Shown: positions 22,057 to 31,522 of the stretch, in pieces
How positions within the stretch are numbered: the stretch's first letter is position 1
Layout of the letters: every line of letters starts with the position of its first letter
Source: Picochlorum sp. 'celeri'
Taxonomy: Eukaryota; Chlorophyta; Trebouxiophyceae
DNA: 64,000 nucleotides
Direction: 5' to 3'
Assembly (NCBI GenBank): GCA_010909725.1
Contig: JAACMV010000004.1
Coordinates: 434,001 to 498,000 of the forward strand
The notes under the pieces: generated by a model
What the model was told of the DNA's origin: nothing
Database searches by the model: none
What the model saw: the letters and a program-made list of their open reading frames with translations, nothing else
Program-made: the position numbers and the translations under genes

Positions 22057-23118
22057 TTATGTAGTATTGCAAGCCGCAGCATTCGACATGATGGCAGAAT
22101 TTGCACGAGCACGAAGCACATCAAGCTTCTCTCCATTCCATGATACTTCCTTCCAACCATCACACGATTGCCTCGACGGATTCCTCTCTCGTAAAACAAC
22201 AAGTGCAAACTTTGACACAGCTCTGTAACGAGATCCGGCGTAATTGATTGCTCCATCCTCACCAACAGATGCCCTCACCTCTGCATGCCCAACAGAGAAC
22301 TTGTGCTCCCCAGGCTTCATAAAACCAGCACTAACAAGCTCACAAAAACTAGGCCTTCCTTTAGATTCGTGGCGAGCGCTTGTAGCTCGAATCGCTTTCG
22401 CTCCTCTCGTTTTCATTGCAAAACGAGATCCTGTGCCTCTATTGCTCAACTCTTTTCGCTCAGGACCCTTCTTCTTCAATATCTTGGTACTTTTGCCCAC
22501 GGTAGAACTAGAAATTTGATCGCTTGAAGCACTTTTCACAGCCGGAGATTTCGACGAAGACAGTGAGGACGATGGTAGCCGCACCACACCATCAGCAAGC
22601 CGCTTGGGGACACTTCTATTCCTCCTGCTTGGAGGGCGCCGTGCAATCGGCGCCCCTGTTCCCTGTACCGGCACAGCCTTCACTCCATCTCTATCCTCAT
22701 ACCGCGTAAATGAAGAATCCCGTGGGCTGTCATCCGACTGCTCGTCCACACCACTCCGTGCATCATGCAAAGAAGACCCATCCAGCAGTGGTTGTTCCTG
22801 CTGCTGTGGAAATTGGATGAGAGGAGGAGCATCGTAGGGCTGCACCTTCTGACCATCCACCAGTTCACCCGCGTATGGATCCATACCATCTCCCTCTATA
22901 CATGTTCCACTGGTATCATGGAACAGATCCACCCCAAAACCCAAGTGGGCACCCTCTTGATCATCATTCCAACCAATATGCGTCCCCATAGACTCAAACA
23001 TCAAAGGATCCGACTCGAACAATTTCTGCCCAAAGCAATCCTCTGTCCCATGAGCATTCACAGTATCGACAGTCGACCACCCATCCACATCAGCATCGAG
23101 ACCCATGGGCATGACCAT
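22057..23118 (-). CDS. RAMA-domain nuclear protein
   Basis: This single exon encodes 353 residues and converges on the oxalate gene with 69 bp between stops. Residues 1-250 are low complexity, first acidic, then Arg/Ser/Lys-rich with likely nuclear localisation signals (ARRPPSRRNRSVPKR, ILKKKGPERK). The C-terminal 90 residues form a compact domain: RPSFCELVSAGFMKPGEHKFSV, VGEDGAINYAGSRYRAVSKFA, GWKEVSWNGEKLDVLR. This matches the RAMA fold (restriction enzyme adenine methylase associated), also present in animal MPND, where it binds methyladenine DNA. The inference is a chromatin protein; the ligand is not shown by sequence. I see no MPN protease domain. Confidence 0.6.
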   Translation of the reverse strand: MVMPMGLDADVDGWSTVDTVNAHGTEDCFGQKLFESDPLMFESMGTHIGWNDDQEGAHLGFGVDLFHDTSGTCIEGDGMDPYAGELVDGQKVQPYDAPPLIQFPQQQEQPLLDGSSLHDARSGVDEQSDDSPRDSSFTRYEDRDGVKAVPVQGTGAPIARRPPSRRNRSVPKRLADGVVRLPSSSLSSSKSPAVKSASSDQISSSTVGKSTKILKKKGPERKELSNRGTGSRFAMKTRGAKAIRATSARHESKGRPSFCELVSAGFMKPGEHKFSVGHAEVRASVGEDGAINYAGSRYRAVSKFALVVLRERNPSRQSCDGWKEVSWNGEKLDVLRARANSAIMSNAAACNTT

Positions 23119-23657
23119 CCTGCGCTCCCGTTGGAGACGGATACAAAAACCTTCCAGACAAATCGGTCGCCCAAAGGTCCTGTCCTTCCCCTTCGACTAT
23201 AACCGCGCACAAATATTCAACTCTGCACATATACACCAGACCACTATCAAATCCACCCTAGGATCTCCGATCAACGTCAATCTAGGACCACGTCAGAGCC
23301 CGTCACCAGGCTCTGTGCCTGAATCCGATCTCTGGCCAATCCACGCATGCTTTGGAATAGTCAAACATACCTTTATTAGGCAAGTATTTCTGTGTGTGAT
23401 TGCCTCACGCACGTATGCCGGATCGGATTTTTTTGTCGGGGCAAACGTCGCCACAAGCCTCACCCGTGACACACCAAACCGGGCCTACGCAAACCTTATT
23501 TGACACAAATACGATATAATTGACTATTTTTGGTATCTGGAGGGTACTAATCGGTGCAACCTATATCGGTTCGTTGAGTTTCGGTCGCCGCAGTTGCGTC
23601 ATCCAGAACCGGCGCGCCGTGACTTTTTTTTTTTCCATTGTTCTTTTTACACACGTG
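23119..23657. promoter_or_regulatory. Upstream region of the RAMA gene
   Basis: These 539 bp lie between the RAMA start and the end of the next reverse gene. The stretch has a T run at 23624-23633. I see no open frame with coding character and no RNA gene. Confidence 0.35.
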
Positions 23658-25166
23658 CTACTCGATGATGCGAGATCGATCCTCCCATCGCTGTTCTCCG
23701 ATGAGCCAGACACGAGTATCTGTACCATCGACAGCAAGGTCTTCGTCATCGCTGTTTCCGCTTTGAATAGAGTCTATATCACTGGGAGATGCATTCTGAC
23801 CCAGGAGCAACTGCCACATGGTCTCATCACATGCACCGCTCTCGGGCAGACCATTGCATGCTTGGCATGTTTTAATAGCTGTTACTGTAGAGTCACCGTA
23901 TTGCCACCACTGGAGATCGTCTTCGCCGGGCCAGTACCCTGCGTTCTCGAGAAGGACATGGAGAGCATGGACTTCCTTGCCACCATCACCTTCCAGGAGG
24001 ACTGGCCACTCTGTTCTTGTCGACACCTTTTCCTCAACCTCCACGGAATCTGTGTCTTCTATTTCTATATGACCATCCTTGAATATCTTCTCATCGTGGG
24101 AATGGGTCTCCTTCACCGATGATGTGGTGGACCCATGGGTCACATTGACCTGTACTGTCTCAGAGGAAAAGAGTTCTGCAAACGGCTTTTGTGGTTTTGT
24201 TGTTTCGGTTGCTTTTGATTCTGTCAATGGATTCATATCTTCTGTCAAATCTCTCGACGTTTTATGCTCCAGATCCTCTCCAAGCAGTTCCACCCAGGTG
24301 GCCATATCTGCCATGCCAGACTCTGGGATTCCGCTGCATGCCTGAAACGTCAACAGCGCGCTCTGCGTGGATTCTCCGAATATAAAATCATCTATATCTT
24401 CATCTCCAGGGTAGAACCCAGCATCTACCAGGGCTACATGGAGCTGATTCACCCAGTAGATGTCATCATCCCCAACCGTCAGGGTGGGTGGTGGGCCTGT
24501 AGGAATGACGGGAGTTTCCGCATCGGATACGTCCTCATCAACCAGTACAGATGTGTCTTCTACGCGACCTTTAAAACTCAACGGATCATCTTTTAATATA
24601 TCCCCATTCTCCACTGCTGCAAAAGCAGCAGCAAAATCATCTTGAATACTTGATGATGACGGCCTCACATCCTCCTCATCCATGGATGCTTGCTCCGGAA
24701 TACCCCCAGAAGCAGCCGTCCCATCAATCCAAGTATCATCTGATGCCTCGAGACTGCGCATTCGAGACATGACATACATCAATGTATTCCTCAGCTCTTG
24801 GTTCTCCTTTGCCAATGACTCTTCCCTCTCCAACCACATCTTCTTCTCCGCCATATGGAATTCTCTCAATTCATTATACGCCTCTTGTAATCCCTCATAC
24901 ATGGTGGATGCATTCTTGGACATGGATGTGTATAGTTCCACCTGTCTATCCCATAGTTCAGACTCTCTCTTGTTCAGTTCTGCCATTCGCTCATCCTCTG
25001 GACCCGCTCGGCATATCTTCTGTATTACTGTAGGTTTCGTACGAGTGCCTAAAAAAGGTGTATGAATGATTCCTATGCGTGCTGACGTCCTATGACCACC
25101 GAGGCTCTTAACGACACCCGAAAGACCCGGTGCTCTCGCACGAGGGTGTATCGCCAGAGGATTCAT
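23658..25166 (-). CDS. pTAC5-like plastid protein with two peptidoglycan-binding-type domains
   Basis: This single exon encodes 502 residues. The first 50 are Arg/Gly/Pro/Thr-rich without acids, consistent with a transit peptide. Residues about 55-140 form a charged coiled coil (ELNKRESELWDRQVELYTSM; MWLEREESLAKENQELRNTL). Two copies of a PG_binding_1-like helical module follow: VNQLHVALVDAGFYPGDED...FGESTQSALLTFQACSGIPESG and VHALHVLLENAGYWPGEDD...YGDSTVTAIKTCQACNGLPESG. This coiled-coil plus module layout resembles plant pTAC5, a component of plastid transcriptionally active chromosome preparations. No DnaJ-type zinc cluster is visible. Long acidic linkers separate the parts. Assignment to pTAC5 is from resemblance only. 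Confidence 0.6.
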   Translation of the reverse strand: MNPLAIHPRARAPGLSGVVKSLGGHRTSARIGIIHTPFLGTRTKPTVIQKICRAGPEDERMAELNKRESELWDRQVELYTSMSKNASTMYEGLQEAYNELREFHMAEKKMWLEREESLAKENQELRNTLMYVMSRMRSLEASDDTWIDGTAASGGIPEQASMDEEDVRPSSSSIQDDFAAAFAAVENGDILKDDPLSFKGRVEDTSVLVDEDVSDAETPVIPTGPPPTLTVGDDDIYWVNQLHVALVDAGFYPGDEDIDDFIFGESTQSALLTFQACSGIPESGMADMATWVELLGEDLEHKTSRDLTEDMNPLTESKATETTKPQKPFAELFSSETVQVNVTHGSTTSSVKETHSHDEKIFKDGHIEIEDTDSVEVEEKVSTRTEWPVLLEGDGGKEVHALHVLLENAGYWPGEDDLQWWQYGDSTVTAIKTCQACNGLPESGACDETMWQLLLGQNASPSDIDSIQSGNSDDEDLAVDGTDTRVWLIGEQRWEDRSRIIE

Positions 25167-25478
25167 TTTTTCATCAATACATGAAATGCAATGGCATACC
25201 CAGGACGAGTGTGATCAAAGGACATCGTGGCTTTTTTGATGTAATGGACAAGGATTCGGGAATACAAGAATTCCGTATATAGATATATAAAACTTCGCCA
25301 ACGACCACCCCACGTGTATCCGAGCGCGTTGCCTCAAGGATGTGAAGTTTTTCTTATTTTTATCAATTAATCTAGTGTATTGATCCAACAACACCGTGTC
25401 ATTGTGAACGAGACAGGAACACGCGGATCTCAACGTCGTACAAGCAATCCACTCCAGTGTGACGCATCAAAACACACC
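25167..25478. promoter_or_regulatory. Divergent promoter, pTAC5-like / PRA1
   Basis: These 312 bp separate two divergent start codons. TATATAGATATATAAAAC at 25274-25291 could serve as a TATA element. Nothing else was recognised. Confidence 0.35.
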
Positions 25479-26246
25479 ATGGCAGATGCAAAAGTACAGA
25501 ATAGTTCTGGAGGACAACAGCCAGAGCATTCTGTTGCATTGGCGCCCCACTCAGTGGACGAGAATGGGGATGACATTATTCAGCAACAGAGCAGGTTCAA
25601 GGCCCTGACGGATGTGTTTAGTAAACTGCGTGATAATGCTGCTCATAATTTCAAAAATGTGCGTGAGATTTTTTTCCATCAGTGGAGAGAGGATTGCTGT
25701 GTGGTACACAGGATGCTCATCTGTGTTTGTGTGTGTGTGTAGGCCAAGCCCATGTCAGAAGTGTTTGACATGACCATGTTTTCAAAGCCTAGCTCGTTTA
25801 ATGATGTGCTGTCGCGATTGAGAACGAATGCGACGTATTTTAAAACAAATTATGCCGTGTTGGCAGTAGGAACCACAGCGTTGGTGATGTTGTTGAATCC
25901 ATGGAGTTTGATTGTGCTGGCTGTGCTGGCATTGGTGTGGTTCTACATGTATGTGATTAAGACGTCGGCTCTTGTGATTGGAGGAAGAGAGTTTTCTGAT
26001 AGGGAAAAGTTTTGGTTGATGAGTGGAGGGTCGCTGTTTGTGATTTTCTTCCTGACAAGTGTTGGGGCTACAATCTTTTACTCTTTGGGATTGAGCATGG
26101 TGATGATTGCGGCCCATGCGAGTATGAGAATTCCGGATGATACGACGTTGTTTGAAGAACAAGTTCCAGATGAAGCCAGTAGTTTGACAGGGCTGTTGAG
26201 CATGTTCCGACCCAAGGCATCCACTGTTTTTGGTGATGCTGTTTGA
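25479..26246 (+). CDS. PRA1 family protein (prenylated Rab acceptor)
   Basis: Exon 1 (25479-25658, 60 codons) and exon 2 (25743-26246) join in phase 0 across an 84-nt GTGCGT...GTGTAG intron whose 3' part is a TG repeat; 227 residues. The N-terminus is soluble and polar. The PRA1 signature follows: FSKPSSFNDVLSRLRTNATYFKTNYAV, then two hydrophobic hairpins (LVMLLNPWSLIVLAVLALVWFYMYV and LFVIFFLTSVGATIFYSLGLSMVMI). PRA1 proteins sit in ER, Golgi and endosome membranes and assist Rab GTPase delivery and membrane shape. The tail is acidic. The TG repeat could make splicing or length variable. Confidence 0.85.
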
Positions 26247-26360
26247 TGATGACTAGAGATTGACAATGATAGTGATTGGTATTTTATTCGACTCGTATAA
26301 TAATAATAATAGTCATGGTATTTCTCTATTTGTTTTGCATCAATCTAGAATGGCGACGCA

Positions 26361-27427
26361 CTACTGTATTGGATGGCAGGGTGATGACTGTGCCAAGAGA
26401 GGCATGTGGTGGCCTGTCAACACAGGTTCACTCGTCAGATGATGCGTTGTAAATGTGTGTACCGTGTGCCCACCCTCGGCACATACTGCTCCTACATACC
26501 CAGGTAGGGGCTCTACAAGTTGGAAGAACCAACAATCTCTTGTGCATGGTTCCTTGTCGCTGGGACGGAAATCAATCTGTTGATGAGCTATATCCAAGAC
26601 AAATCCAAAAGAGGACATTCCAGGAGGAGCTCCAATCCCACGCCCGATAGCTTTCACGTATGCTTCCTTGAGCGTCCATATCCTAACAAACATGCTACGT
26701 CTCTCCGGCCCAGGAGGAATATCTGCATGTGACACCAATTAAAATGACACGTCATGGACACATGTATTGGTATTCGCAGCATACCTTGAAGCACTGCCAA
26801 CTCATCCTGCGAAAAGTATTTCTGTGCTAATTTCATCTCGCGCGTTTCTCTTGCTTGCGCTTCGACGTCAATACCAATGGCATTTTCTGTTGATACAGCC
26901 ACCCCCACAACTCCCTTTGTATGCGTCAGGTTGAACCGAATGGGCGACGGTGCATCCCCACATACTAACTCGGGCTTTCCATACTCATTCCTAGAAAACA
27001 CAAGATCGCAAGGACTCGCCGTCATGGTGGGGTATTCCGCTAGAACCCGTCTCAGATAGGCTCGAGCAACAAGCCTATCAACCACAGGTTGCTTCCCTCT
27101 AGAAGACTGCGCTATGGCGGCGTTCAATTCATCCACCTCTTCTTGATGCAATATATCTCTACACTCTGTATACGTGCGCTCTCTCACGTCGATATCATCG
27201 ACCAAAGGCATCGGCAACCACCAGAGATGCACATGTCCTGGCAGAGGTGCATCTCGATTCCCAATACTGCGTGTACGATCAACTCTGAAATCATCCGTGT
27301 GAGATTTTGATTTGACACTGGATAGGGTCGTGGTATGTATATATCGATGATACCAATACCGGCGTACAGGTGTCGTCCTGAGTCGAACAGACATGCTGCC
27401 CAAGAAAAGGTGCTTTACCATTGCCAT
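26361..27427 (-). CDS. 4'-Phosphopantetheinyl transferase, Sfp type
   Basis: Exon 1 (27427-26785) and exon 2 (26722-26361) join across a 62-nt GTATGC...TGCAG intron, giving 334 residues. The Sfp motifs are all present: RFNLTHTKGVVGVAV, NAIGIDVEAQ with the metal-binding Asp and Glu, and WTLKEAYVKAIGRGI (WxxKEA) in exon 2. The enzyme moves the phosphopantetheine arm of CoA onto a serine of carrier proteins for fatty-acid, polyketide or peptide synthesis. The N-terminus is Arg/Ser/Thr-rich and may target an organelle; a second Met at 27421 is possible. The 26246-26360 gap is convergent with PRA1. Confidence 0.87.
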
Positions 27428-27699
27428 CTGTTTGCGCTACAATGATCATGGCCCATTTCTATTCTGAATCATATCAAAAACCCATGTCAAAAATACCTTG
27501 AGAAATAAGAATAGAACGACAGGGAGGCCTATGCATCTCATCATCACGATGACGCTCTTGAAAAACATCAATCCCAGCAGAAATGCAGCTCATCATCCCG
27601 ATTCTGCAACAATATGAGATTTCCATACCATGTACACTTTGCATTTACCGTATTATTGATAATTTTGAACAATTAATGGCATAGAAAGCGGTGTGCAGG

Positions 27700-28407
27700 A
27701 TGGTGAACATAAAACTTCAATTCAGGTGGGTTTTGCATGTCAGTAGTACGCAACCTTTTTTTGTGAAGATGTGTAGCATCTTCTAGTTGTGTTGATCACA
27801 TAGACCTACAATGATCTCTTGTGTCTTGGATATCGCACGAATACTAGCAATCGACAAGAAGAACACGTCTTGTTGTTGTTCCATGGTTCTCAGAACAATA
27901 ACAATATTGCTCTTGCAGTGGAGGGATGGAGTTGCTATTCGACAACCAACGCAGCATAGATGTAGATATTCCGATGACTGCAGCGATAGGTAGTGACATG
28001 ACTGTCAGAGATGCGATGATATGGATGCGAGATCATCTGTTGAGGGAGAGGCCAGAGATGTTTATGAAGGATGATACAATGTATGTGGTTTGATGGCTCA
28101 ACGCATGTTGTACGAGTGCTAATATATAATCGTATATGCAGTCGACCTGGTGTGCTTGTTTTGGTGAATGATGCGGACTGGGAGCTCAGGTATGTGTCTG
28201 TCTTTGGCCTCTTCGTCTTCTTCTCATCCCCATGGTGGTGGTGGTGGTGATATGAGAAGCGCTGTACAACATAGTGTATATTCCACGCGGCATGATGCAC
28301 GTATTCTATCCATCATGAATCTTCTTCTTGCGTGCAGTGGACTAGAAGAATCGGTGATTGAAGATGGGGACACACTGACCTTTATTTCCACTCTTCACGG
28401 CGGATGA
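27700..28407 (+). CDS. URM1: Ubiquitin-related modifier 1 (URM1), four exons
   Basis: Four exons, 27700-27725, 27919-28080, 28142-28189 and 28338-28407, join with matching phases to give 101 residues. The first exon has only 26 nt (MVNIKLQF plus a split Ser) and supplies the first beta strand; the join gives SGGMELLFD. RPGVLVLVNDADWEL and the terminal STLHGG are diagnostic of URM1. The C-terminal Gly-Gly is thiocarboxylated by the MOCS3/Uba4 E1 and donates sulfur for 2-thiolation of wobble uridine in tRNA; URM1 is also conjugated to proteins under oxidative stress. It diverges from the phosphopantetheinyl transferase across 272 bp. All introns start with GT and end with AG. Confidence 0.93.
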
Positions 28408-28608
28408 GACGAGGATGAGCTGCCATGGCCATGGCAAGAAACAGCGCGCCAATGGGATCGTCGTCGACTGTGATGATATGCTGTCTCACCTCGACGTCTG
28501 TCAATGCAATGAATGAGGCAGCCACGTGGCAAATCCATAGACCCGCCACCGGTGATCACGAGCAAGTCGGGATTGATCAGTCCCCCCATTCGATGGCCAA
28601 GCCCCCAA

Positions 28609-28642
28609 GGGGCCCCTTTAAAGGGGATCCAAATTTGGATCC
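28609..28642. repeat. Chain of three perfect palindromes
   Basis: Three perfect palindromes abut or overlap: GGGGCCCC at 28609-28616, CCCCTTTAAAGGGG at 28613-28626, and GGATCCAAATTTGGATCC at 28625-28642. The design resembles GC clusters known in organelle genomes rather than nuclear promoters. Confidence 0.9.
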
Positions 28643-28644
28643 AA

Positions 28645-28667
28645 GGGGGGGAGGGGGGAGAGGGGGG
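28645..28667 (+). repeat. G-tract capable of forming a G-quadruplex
   Basis: The tract reads G7-A-G6-AGA-G6 directly after the palindromes. Splitting the G7 run gives four runs of at least three G with short loops. Confidence 0.85.
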
Positions 28668-28926
28668 ACAAAGCACCAGTACCATCCAATGTTGGTATAT
28701 TCTCTTCTAGAGAGAGCCTATCTTTCTACGTATTTTATTAATGATGAATCAAGTTTAAATCTTGCGACAATATTCTCAAGAGTGTGATACATCCAAGCGT
28801 GTATAGTTGAACCCGTTGCTGCGCTGGCTGCTCGACCTGGCCGTGTTTGAACACAACTCCAAATACAACGCAGAATCGTCATCACAGACGCGTGATTCAT
28901 CATTCCCCTGCTAGTTTATTCATACA

Positions 28927-30037
28927 ATGGTATATATCCATGTATTCCGATGGCTAGTAGTCACATTATTCGCCATAGTGGCGTCATACCCCGTGCTTGG
29001 TAGAAGGGATCTCTTGAAGAGGACCAAAAGGGGGAAGGGGGGTTGGACGCTGATATGGCAGGATGAGTTTGACTTTTTCGATACCAACAAGTGGGAACAT
29101 CAATATGAAGATGGTTGCCATATTGGCGTGTGTCAATGGGGCAATAGAGAGCAGGTGAGTGATGGGGAGGCCATGCCTGTAGTGCCTCCTGCCATGTCTA
29201 TGCGATATTCGATTCTAAAACGAGCATGATGTCTTGCAGTCTTGGTACACTGATACAAATACCATGGTTAATGGAGGTAGGCTGCGGATTCAAGCGCGAG
29301 AAGAAAAGGGGCAGCTGCGTGGGAGGGTCCAGCAAAACTGCTGGGACTATTGTGGACACTTGTGTGCTCAAAAGGGATTAGTTGGAGACGTCCTTTCTGG
29401 GTGCGTCCAAGACTGTGGCGCCCACAGGTGTCCTCAGGCCCGCTTTACCTCCTCAAGAATACGAACATTTGGAAAATTCAGTATTGCACCCAGTGACACC
29501 TACCAGGTGGTCAGGATTGAGGCCAGGATCAAGCTTAGCTCTGGCAAGGGGCTCTGGCCAGCCTTTTGGATGCTACCAGAAGAAGGGGCAAGACCAGATT
29601 GCTCAGGGTGCGGAAAGTATGGCGAATGGCCTGCGTCCGGTGAGATTGACATCATGGAGACGTTTGGCCAGATGAAGGGTGTGAATGGGACTCTTCACTT
29701 TGGAGGGGTTGGAGCATGGTCTCATCTCACGAGGAGCACAGAGCTCAAGCCTGGATACCACGTATACGCCCTGGAATGGGAGAGAGATGAAATCAGATGG
29801 TATTTAGATGATGAACAGTACGGTCGCGTTCGTCGAGCGACTATTTCCACTCCTGGATGGTGGACCACTGGCTCTGAGACTGGGCCATTCGATGTCAATT
29901 TTCACATTCTTCTCAACCTCGCCATTGGCGGAGAGTATACAGGAAATGTATCACCTGACGAGATATCTAGAACCCTCGAACAAGGCCAAAATACCATGGA
30001 TGTCGACTTTGTGAGGGTGTATGGCAAGAAACGATGA
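28927..30037 (+). CDS. Secreted GH16 endo-beta-glucanase-like protein (copy 1)
   Basis: Exon 1 (28927-29154) and exon 2 (29240-30037) join in phase 0 across an 85-nt GTGAGT...TGCAG intron, giving 341 residues. A signal peptide (FRWLVVTLFAIVASYPVLG) leads into the GH16 jelly roll: LIWQDEFDFFDTNKW, GLWPAFWMLP, the catalytic GEIDIMETFG with the Glu-x-Asp-x-x-Glu triad intact, and LNLAIGGEYTG. It probably cuts beta-1,3 or mixed beta-glucan outside the cell. An unusual six-Cys insert (Cys110, 114, 118, 131, 135, 140) sits between the early strands and is shared with the next gene. Exact substrate is unknown. Confidence 0.87.
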
Positions 30038-30281
30038 CCATGAGTCATGTACTGTATTTGAACATTGATTGTCGGAACGAACAACCTGAACTGTTACGTC
30101 GCTCTCGTTATTATTTTTATTATTATTATTCCTTTTCTTAAGAAAAAACTAAGAGTTATTCGATATCCATAATCTGCAGAGCACGCAGAAACAACAAGAT
30201 TCTCGGCACCACCATGCGGGTATTTTCGATCCACCAGTCAGAGTCCAGAGTCTAGTACAGGATCGCATATCTACTACACAG

Positions 30282-31486
30282 ATGAATTCATTCACAAGAA
30301 GAATCAGAATCAGAAGAAACGAGGGTGGCGTGATTGCTTGGGTTTCTATTTTCGGACCATGGTGGTTCTTGTTGGTGTTGGGGTGTTTGGCACACGTGGC
30401 AGAGGCTGAGGTTGTTGTGTCCTGTGACTCATCTGGATGGAAGACGCTTTGGCAGGACGATTTTAATGGGAATGAATTAAACCCAGATGTATGGAAGTAT
30501 GAATTGTATGATGCGTGGCAGTATGGGTTTGGGAAATGGGGGAACAAGGAAGTGCAGTTTTATACAAAATCTAATGTCAAGGTGGAGGATGGGGTTTTGA
30601 AGCTGATTGCCGAGTATGAGCCCGACTCGGATCGGTTGTTTCAGTTATGTTGGGATGAGTGTTATCAGCGTTGCGTTGCTGATGGGAAAGTTGAGGGAAC
30701 GGATGGGTTTCGGTATGTGCACACTTAACAAGAGACACGGTTGGTTGATTTTTTTTTCATGTGTGTTGTTTGCTCTTCAGGGGTTGCATGGACGGGTGTG
30801 GCAACACTGGAAATAGATGTAATAATGTTCGGTCGGTTGGGATAAGCTCTGGGCGGGTGTACACGGCATCTGAGCGCTTTCAACCCACAGTAGAATACCC
30901 AGTGCTTCGAGTGGAGGCAGAGATTCGGGTTCCAGCTGGCTTGGGATTATGGGGGGCATTTTGGATGTTACCGTGGTCCGAGTATCTAGGTGATGTGGCT
31001 CCTGGAGAGGGTATATATGGCCCTTGGCCGGCATCTGGAGAAATTGACGTGATGGAGACGACGAATGATATGGACTTTGTGAATGGGTCAATTCATTTTG
31101 GGGGGCCTCTGGAGGAGGGATTGCACCAAATGATTGTTTCTTCGACTCCGTTGGATCCTCCTGCAACAGAATATCACGTGTTTGGGGTGGAATGGCATTT
31201 TGGATTGATTCGATGGTATGTTGATGGGGTGTATTATGGGCATGCAACAAGTCAGTATGGTCCCCAGTGTGTTTCAGATAGACAGTGGTTTACGACGGCA
31301 GACTGGGGCAGTGAGCACAAGCCTTTTGATCAGCCATTCTATCCGTTGCTTAATTTTGCTGTTGGTGGGTACTATCCAGAGCAAGCGGCAGGTAGGCCAA
31401 TTAGTGTAGAAGAGTTGCAAGAGACATTAAAGACACCCAAAGTCATGGAAGTGAATTACATTAAAGTGTGTGGATTTGAAATCTGA
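30282..31486 (+). CDS. Secreted GH16 endo-beta-glucanase-like protein (copy 2)
   Basis: Exon 1 (30282-30712) and exon 2 (30781-31486) join across a 68-nt GTATGT...TTCAG intron; 378 residues. A basic head precedes a signal anchor or peptide (FGPWWFLLVLGCLAHVAEA). The GH16 fold is complete: LWQDDFNGNELNPDVW, GLWGAFWMLP, catalytic GEIDVMETTN, WHFGLIRWYVDG and LNFAVGGYYP. It follows copy 1 by 244 bp on the same strand, so the two are tandem paralogues, though well diverged. The same six-Cys insert is present (Cys123, 127, 131, 146, 150, 157), here interrupted by the intron. The exon-intron boundary differs from copy 1, so the intron may be independent. Confidence 0.87.
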
Positions 31487-31522
31487 TACTGTCTACTCAA
31501 ACAATGTAAGAACACATTGTCA

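Larger units (their letters stand above)
28408..28926. other. Intergenic region with palindromes and G tract
   Basis: These 519 bp lie between URM1 and the first GH16 gene. They hold the palindrome chain and G tract listed separately. A reverse open stretch at 28685-28395 overlaps them but has no recognisable product and is Pro/Gly/Ser biased by the repeats, so I do not call it. Confidence 0.5.

Noticed and set aside
28395..28685. Reverse open frame across the palindromes and G tract (96 codons)
   Set aside because: Its composition comes from the repeats (Pro, Gly, Ser runs) and it matches no family I know.
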